Below are positions 5,483 through 8,630 of a DNA stretch of 8,630 nucleotides, piece by piece (position 1 is the first letter of the stretch; the number at the start of each line of letters is the position of its first letter). The stretch spans positions 1-8,630 of the forward strand of contig NZ_CALBSN010000116.1 of the NCBI RefSeq assembly GCF_937967675.1, in the 5' to 3' direction. A program made the translations under genes and the position numbers. Under the pieces are notes generated by a model, which saw only the letters and a list, made by a program, of their open reading frames with translations, was not told the DNA's origin and ran no database searches. This stretch comes from an uncultured Flavobacterium sp. GTDB lineage: Bacteria > Bacteroidota > Bacteroidia > Flavobacteriales > Flavobacteriaceae.

Positions 5483-7393
5483 ATGGCGAAGAAAGAAATA
5501 TTGACAGATTTATGGGTTTATGAATTGCTTAAAGAAGCAAATATCGACTTACACCCACAAGGAAGCAACATAAAAGACATTGACAACGCTTTAAAATCGG
5601 CATCAAAAGCTGGAACTGGAAAAGTTGGTTTTCCTGAATATAGCGGAATTGTTAAAGACTTCGTTTTAGTTATTGAAAACAAAGCAGATGTTTCATTTCA
5701 TATAAAGCGAAATGATAAAGATGTAATTTGTAATGAAATTGCAAACGTAAAAAATTATGCTGTAAATGGAGCTTTGTTTTATGGCAAACATTTAGCAAAA
5801 AATACAAATTATAAAAAATTCATTGTTTTCGGAGTTTCAGGTAACGAAAAAAGGCACAAAATTTCACCAATCTTTATTGATGAAAGAGGAGGTTACAAAG
5901 AACTTGAAGATGTTGAAACGTTTACACTTTTCAATGAAAAAAACATTGATGAATACTACACAAAAAATATTTTAAAAGAACAAACACCTGAAGAAAAAAC
6001 AGCAGAAGAAATCCTAAAAGACGCAAAAAATCTTCACGAAGATTTAAGAAATTATGGCAGTATTCAAGATAAGGATAAACCCTTAATTGTTTCTGGTATT
6101 CTTTTGGCTTTGCGTGAAATGGAACATAAAGGTTTCAGTATTGAAAGTTTAATTGGAGACGAAACAAACACAGATGGCGAAAAAATTTATGAAGCCATTG
6201 AAAAGAATTTAAAAAGGTCAAATGTTTCTCCTCAAGTAAAAAAAGAAAAATTATTAAGTCAGTTTTTAGTCATAAAAGACACAAAAGCAATTAATGAAAT
6301 AAACGAAGGATTAAAAAAAACACCTTTAAAACACTTTACAGAATTCTTATACGAAAACATTTATAAAAACATAAAACAAATACAATCTTCGGAAGATTAT
6401 TTAGGTAGATTTTATGGAGAGTTTATGTCTTATTCAGGTGGTGACGGTCAATCTTTAGGAATTGTTTTAACTCCAAAACACATAACAGAATTATTTTGTG
6501 ATTTAGTAGAATTAAAACCAACTGATTCAGTTTTAGATCCTTGTTGTGGGACAGCAGGATTTTTAATTGCTGCTATGCACGATATGTTGCAAAAAACAGA
6601 TAATCCCGAAGCACAAAGAAATATCAGAAAAAACCAATTACACGGTTTAGAATTACAACCTTATATGTTTACCATTGCAACAACTAATATGATTTTGCGT
6701 GGCGATGGAAAAAGTAATTTGGAGCAAGAAGATTTTTTAAAATACAATCCATCACAATTACAAGAAAAAAGTTGTACCGTTGGAATGATGAATCCACCCT
6801 ATTCTATGGGTAGTAAAAATAATCCAAGTTTATACGAGATTAATTTTACAGAACATCTTTTAAATTCAGTTGTGCAAGATGGTAAAGTTGTTGTAATTGT
6901 TCCACAATCTACAATGGTAGGAAAAACCAAAGAAGAACAAGCAATAAAAGAAAATATTTTAAAGTATCATACATTAGAAGGAGTTATTACACTTAGTAAA
7001 ACAACATTTTATGGTGTTGGAACAAATCCTTGTATTGCAGTTTTTACAACAGGAGTTCCGCATTATAAAAACAAAAAAGTAAAGTTTATTAATTTTGAAA
7101 AAGATGGTTTTGAAGTTCAAAAGCATAGAGGACTTATTGAAACAATTGAAGCGAAAGACAAAAAACAACATTTACTTGACGTTTGGTTTGACCGAATTGA
7201 AGCCGAAACAAAATTTTGTGTTAGCACAAATATTGAATCAGAAGACGAATGGTTACATTCATTTTACTATTTCAATGATGAAATTCCAGAAATTGAAGAC
7301 TTTGAAAAAACTATTGCTGATTATCTGACCTTTGAATTTAATATGATAATGCAGGACAGAGAATATTTATTTGAACCTCAAAAAACCAACTAA
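5483..7393 (+). CDS. BcgI-like type IIB restriction enzyme, nuclease-methyltransferase (A) subunit
   Basis: This 636-aa fusion would cleave and N6-adenine-methylate DNA when joined by its specificity partner. The N-terminal PD-(D/E)XK nuclease is visible as P51-E52, D59 and E65-N-K67, after the ASK-GTGKVG lead-in. A helical HsdM-type region follows (about 165-300). The N6 methyltransferase fold shows the AdoMet-binding motif I at D352-P-C-C-G-T-A-G and catalytic motif IV N437-P-P-Y440. Classical HsdM lacks the nuclease; the order nuclease-methyltransferase followed by a separate S gene, and the length, match BcgI A, which from memory is about 637 aa. No separate HsdR is present or needed. The ATG at 5483 follows the promoter box closely and lacks a Shine-Dalgarno sequence, as is usual here. 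The stop lies 1 bp before the next ATG. The recognition sequence cannot be predicted. Motif I reads DPCCGTAG rather than the more common DPxCGTGG, a tolerated variant. Confidence 0.85.
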   Translation: MAKKEILTDLWVYELLKEANIDLHPQGSNIKDIDNALKSASKAGTGKVGFPEYSGIVKDFVLVIENKADVSFHIKRNDKDVICNEIANVKNYAVNGALFYGKHLAKNTNYKKFIVFGVSGNEKRHKISPIFIDERGGYKELEDVETFTLFNEKNIDEYYTKNILKEQTPEEKTAEEILKDAKNLHEDLRNYGSIQDKDKPLIVSGILLALREMEHKGFSIESLIGDETNTDGEKIYEAIEKNLKRSNVSPQVKKEKLLSQFLVIKDTKAINEINEGLKKTPLKHFTEFLYENIYKNIKQIQSSEDYLGRFYGEFMSYSGGDGQSLGIVLTPKHITELFCDLVELKPTDSVLDPCCGTAGFLIAAMHDMLQKTDNPEAQRNIRKNQLHGLELQPYMFTIATTNMILRGDGKSNLEQEDFLKYNPSQLQEKSCTVGMMNPPYSMGSKNNPSLYEINFTEHLLNSVVQDGKVVVIVPQSTMVGKTKEEQAIKENILKYHTLEGVITLSKTTFYGVGTNPCIAVFTTGVPHYKNKKVKFINFEKDGFEVQKHRGLIETIEAKDKKQHLLDVWFDRIEAETKFCVSTNIESEDEWLHSFYYFNDEIPEIEDFEKTIADYLTFEFNMIMQDREYLFEPQKTN

Positions 7394-7394
7394 A

Positions 7395-8462
7395 ATGAAT
7401 TTGGATAATATTGAATGGGGTGTATTTGAAATTGGTAAGATTTTCTCAATCGAAAATTGCAAATGCTCTAATGTATCTTTATTAGAAAATGGTAATATTC
7501 CTTATGTTGGTGCAACCAATAGAAATAATGGAGTTTTGAAGTTTGTAAAACCAGATAAAAAATTAATCACAAAAGGAAATTGTATTGCTTTTATTTGTGA
7601 CGGAGAAGGTTCTGTTGGTTATTCAATATATAAAAGTGAGGATTTTATAGGCTCTACAACTGTAAAAGTTGGCAGAAATAATAACTTAAATAAATATACA
7701 GCTTCATTTATAATAACAATTGCAGATACCGTAAGAAGTAAATATAATTTTGGCTTTAAAAGAAATGAAACTCATTTAAAAAAGGAAAGAATATTGCTTC
7801 CCATAAACATTAAGAAAGAACCTGACTTTGCATTTATGGAGAATTATATGCGACAAAAAGAAAATGAAAAAATCGCAAAATTCCAAAAACATATTTCTAC
7901 GAGAATTGAACAAATAAAGGATTTCAAAGAGGTTGAAACTCTTGATAAAAAAGAGTTTGGAGAGTTTGAGATTGGCAAATTATTCAAATTATTCCCTGGT
8001 AAATCGAAAGGCTTAAACCATTTAGAAAAGAATAATTCAGGTATTAATTATTTGGGAGCTACTAACACAAACAATGGCGTTTTAGCTTATGTTAATAGTA
8101 ATGGTAATGAAAAAATGATACAAAAAGGAAACTCTATTGCATTTATCCGAAATGGAGAAGGTTCAATGGGATTTTCAATTTACAAAGCAGAAGATTTCAT
8201 CGCAACTTCTGACATTTCAGTTGGCTATTCTGAAAAGCTAAATAGAGAAATTGGTCTATTTATTACAACAGTTGCTGACCGAATTAGAGGCAAATATAAT
8301 TTTGGCTACAAACGAAGCGACACAAGATTAAAAAAAGAAAAATTAAAATTACCAATAGACGAAAAAGGACAGCCAGACTATGTATATATGGAAAACTTTA
8401 TCAAGAAAATAGAATTCGAAAAACTTACAAAATACATCGAAAGAAAAACAACGAACGCCTAA
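7395..8462 (+). CDS. Specificity (B/HsdS-like) subunit with two tandem TRDs
   Basis: This 355-aa partner of the upstream enzyme supplies DNA target recognition. It is an internal duplication. Half 1 (from W8) and half 2 (from F188) both show F-E-I-G-K-I/L-F, then Y-V/L-G-A-T-N-x-N-N-G-V-L, then I-A-F-I-x-x-G-E-G-S-x-G-x-S-I-Y-K-x-E-D-F-I, then K-Y-N-F-G-F/Y-K-R. A helical spacer of about 40 residues separates them. Two different TRDs imply a split, asymmetric target, as in BcgI-type enzymes. I chose the ATG at 7395, 1 bp after the upstream stop, over an in-frame TTG at 7371 that would overlap it. The stop TAA (8460-8462) lies inside the GCCTAAC core of the attC-like site. A 16-nt identical stretch (7740-7755 and 8292-8307) links the halves at DNA level. 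Confidence 0.85.
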   Translation: MNLDNIEWGVFEIGKIFSIENCKCSNVSLLENGNIPYVGATNRNNGVLKFVKPDKKLITKGNCIAFICDGEGSVGYSIYKSEDFIGSTTVKVGRNNNLNKYTASFIITIADTVRSKYNFGFKRNETHLKKERILLPINIKKEPDFAFMENYMRQKENEKIAKFQKHISTRIEQIKDFKEVETLDKKEFGEFEIGKLFKLFPGKSKGLNHLEKNNSGINYLGATNTNNGVLAYVNSNGNEKMIQKGNSIAFIRNGEGSMGFSIYKAEDFIATSDISVGYSEKLNREIGLFITTVADRIRGKYNFGYKRSDTRLKKEKLKLPIDEKGQPDYVYMENFIKKIEFEKLTKYIERKTTNA

Positions 8463-8588
8463 CAGCAGTTTGGCAAAATGGCGGGTTCAGTGCTAAATCG
8501 AACATTCGGAATTCTAATAAATTTTAGTACTAAATTGAAAGTAAGTGCTTCTAAATCCGCCACTTCGCCAAGCTGCAAAACGTCAGGC
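8457..8588 (+). repeat. attC-like recombination site 3 (end of cassette 3)
   Basis: This 132-nt site has core GCCTAAC (8457-8463, an exact RYYYAAC), one A, a 20-nt arm (8465-8484), a 72-nt loop, the partner arm (8557-8576), five bases and a last core GTCAGGC (8582-8588). The arms pair at 17 of 20 positions, with the same three non-Watson-Crick positions as the other sites. Its loop ends share sequence with site 1 (GCGGGTTCA on the left, AGTGCTTC before the right arm). The last core has GTC instead of GTT; this base and those after it belong to the flanking inverted repeat. Confidence 0.8.
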
Positions 8589-8601
8589 TGTGAAAAAACT
8601 C
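8582..8601 (+). repeat. Right arm of the inverted repeat flanking the array
   Basis: GTCAGGCTGTGAAAAAACTC mirrors 28-47 with one mismatch. It begins exactly at the predicted crossover of the last attC-like site. Beyond it, 8602-8630 still resembles the reverse complement of 1-27 loosely, being A/T-rich with scattered matches. No gene can be read in the 168 bp after 8462. Confidence 0.75.
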
Positions 8602-8630
8602 TCATTTCTTCTAAAAACTCTTATTTCACA

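Larger units (their letters stand above)
5385..8582 (+). mobile_element. Integron-like gene cassette 3 (restriction-modification pair)
   Basis: This 3198-bp unit runs from T5385 to G8582. Its start GTTAGGCGT (5384-5392) is the exact reverse complement of ACGCCTAAC (8455-8463). It contains two genes, one bp apart, that form a complete BcgI-like restriction-modification system, and about 98 bp of leader with promoter and operator candidates. Packaging nuclease, methyltransferase and specificity in one cassette makes it self-sufficient when mobilised. Confidence 0.75.

Noticed and set aside
7095..7328. Plus-strand ORF in another frame within the methyltransferase gene
   Set aside because: It is a frame-shifted copy of the fusion gene's 3' part with no independent start signal or domain.
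7371..7394. Longer start (TTG at 7371) for the specificity subunit
   Set aside because: It would overlap the upstream gene by 23 bp. The ATG at 7395, 1 bp after the upstream stop, fits the spacing seen in the other operon and begins right at the first TRD.
28..8601. Inverted repeats read as terminal repeats of a transposon
   Set aside because: There is no transposase in the window and no target-site duplication outside the arms, and the internal cassette logic explains the boundaries better.
8582..8601. Flanking palindrome as a rho-independent terminator
   Set aside because: The T-run lies before the stem and the A-run after it, the opposite of a terminator on the + strand and equally so on the - strand.
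1..8630. CRISPR array, tRNA or rRNA genes
   Set aside because: No short regularly spaced direct repeats, no cloverleaf-type sequence and no rRNA-like conserved stretches were seen on either strand.

Overview
ORGANISM. The window looks like the chromosome or a large replicon of a member of Bacteroidota, probably flavobacteria-like. The first gene ends in a type IX secretion (T9SS) C-terminal sorting domain, which is specific to that phylum. The DNA is very AT-rich, genes lack clear Shine-Dalgarno sequences, and TAnnTTTG (-7 type) promoter boxes lie upstream of the operons. All eight credible genes are on the + strand.

LAYOUT. The window reads as an integron-like gene-cassette array with three complete cassettes and no integrase in view. 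Each cassette starts at the second base of a GTT core and ends with an attC-like recombination site of 132-133 nt. Cassette 1 (49-2078) carries one gene, a secreted GH51-like (clan GH-A) glycosidase with a T9SS tail. Cassette 2 (2079-5384) carries a tightly packed five-gene operon: an SH3b/three-TM protein, a 75-aa coiled-coil/TM protein, a second SH3b/TM protein, a possible PH-like protein and a PD-(D/E)XK nuclease-family protein. Cassette 3 (5385-8582) carries a BcgI-like restriction-modification pair: a nuclease-methyltransferase fusion and a two-TRD specificity subunit.

WHY CASSETTES. The first 9-10 bases of each cassette, including the G before the cut, are the exact reverse complement of the bases that open the attC-like site at the end of that same cassette (GTTATGCAT/ATGCATAAC, GTTACCTGCT/AGCAGGTAAC, GTTAGGCGT/ACGCCTAAC). 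The match does not hold between different cassettes beyond the GTT/AAC core. This is the logic of integron cassettes. The three sites share one architecture: 7-nt core, 1 nt, 20-nt arm, 72-73-nt loop, 20-nt arm, 5 nt, 7-nt core. Their arms differ in sequence, but seven stem positions change in a compensated way, and three non-Watson-Crick positions (5, 11 and 14) are the same in all three.

EDGES. The array sits between two halves of a 20-bp inverted repeat (28-47 and 8582-8601, one mismatch). Joining them would rebuild a 40-bp palindrome with the array inserted at its centre. A -7-like promoter box at 7-14 could read into the array from outside.

HOW IT FITS TOGETHER. The array appears to be a store of mobile accessory functions. 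Cassette 3 is recognisable phage or foreign-DNA defence. Cassette 2 has the shape of an uncharacterised multi-gene membrane/nuclease system and is the best candidate for an undescribed defence module. Cassettes 2 and 3 have their own promoter-like boxes, and the last genes of both end inside their attC-like sites.
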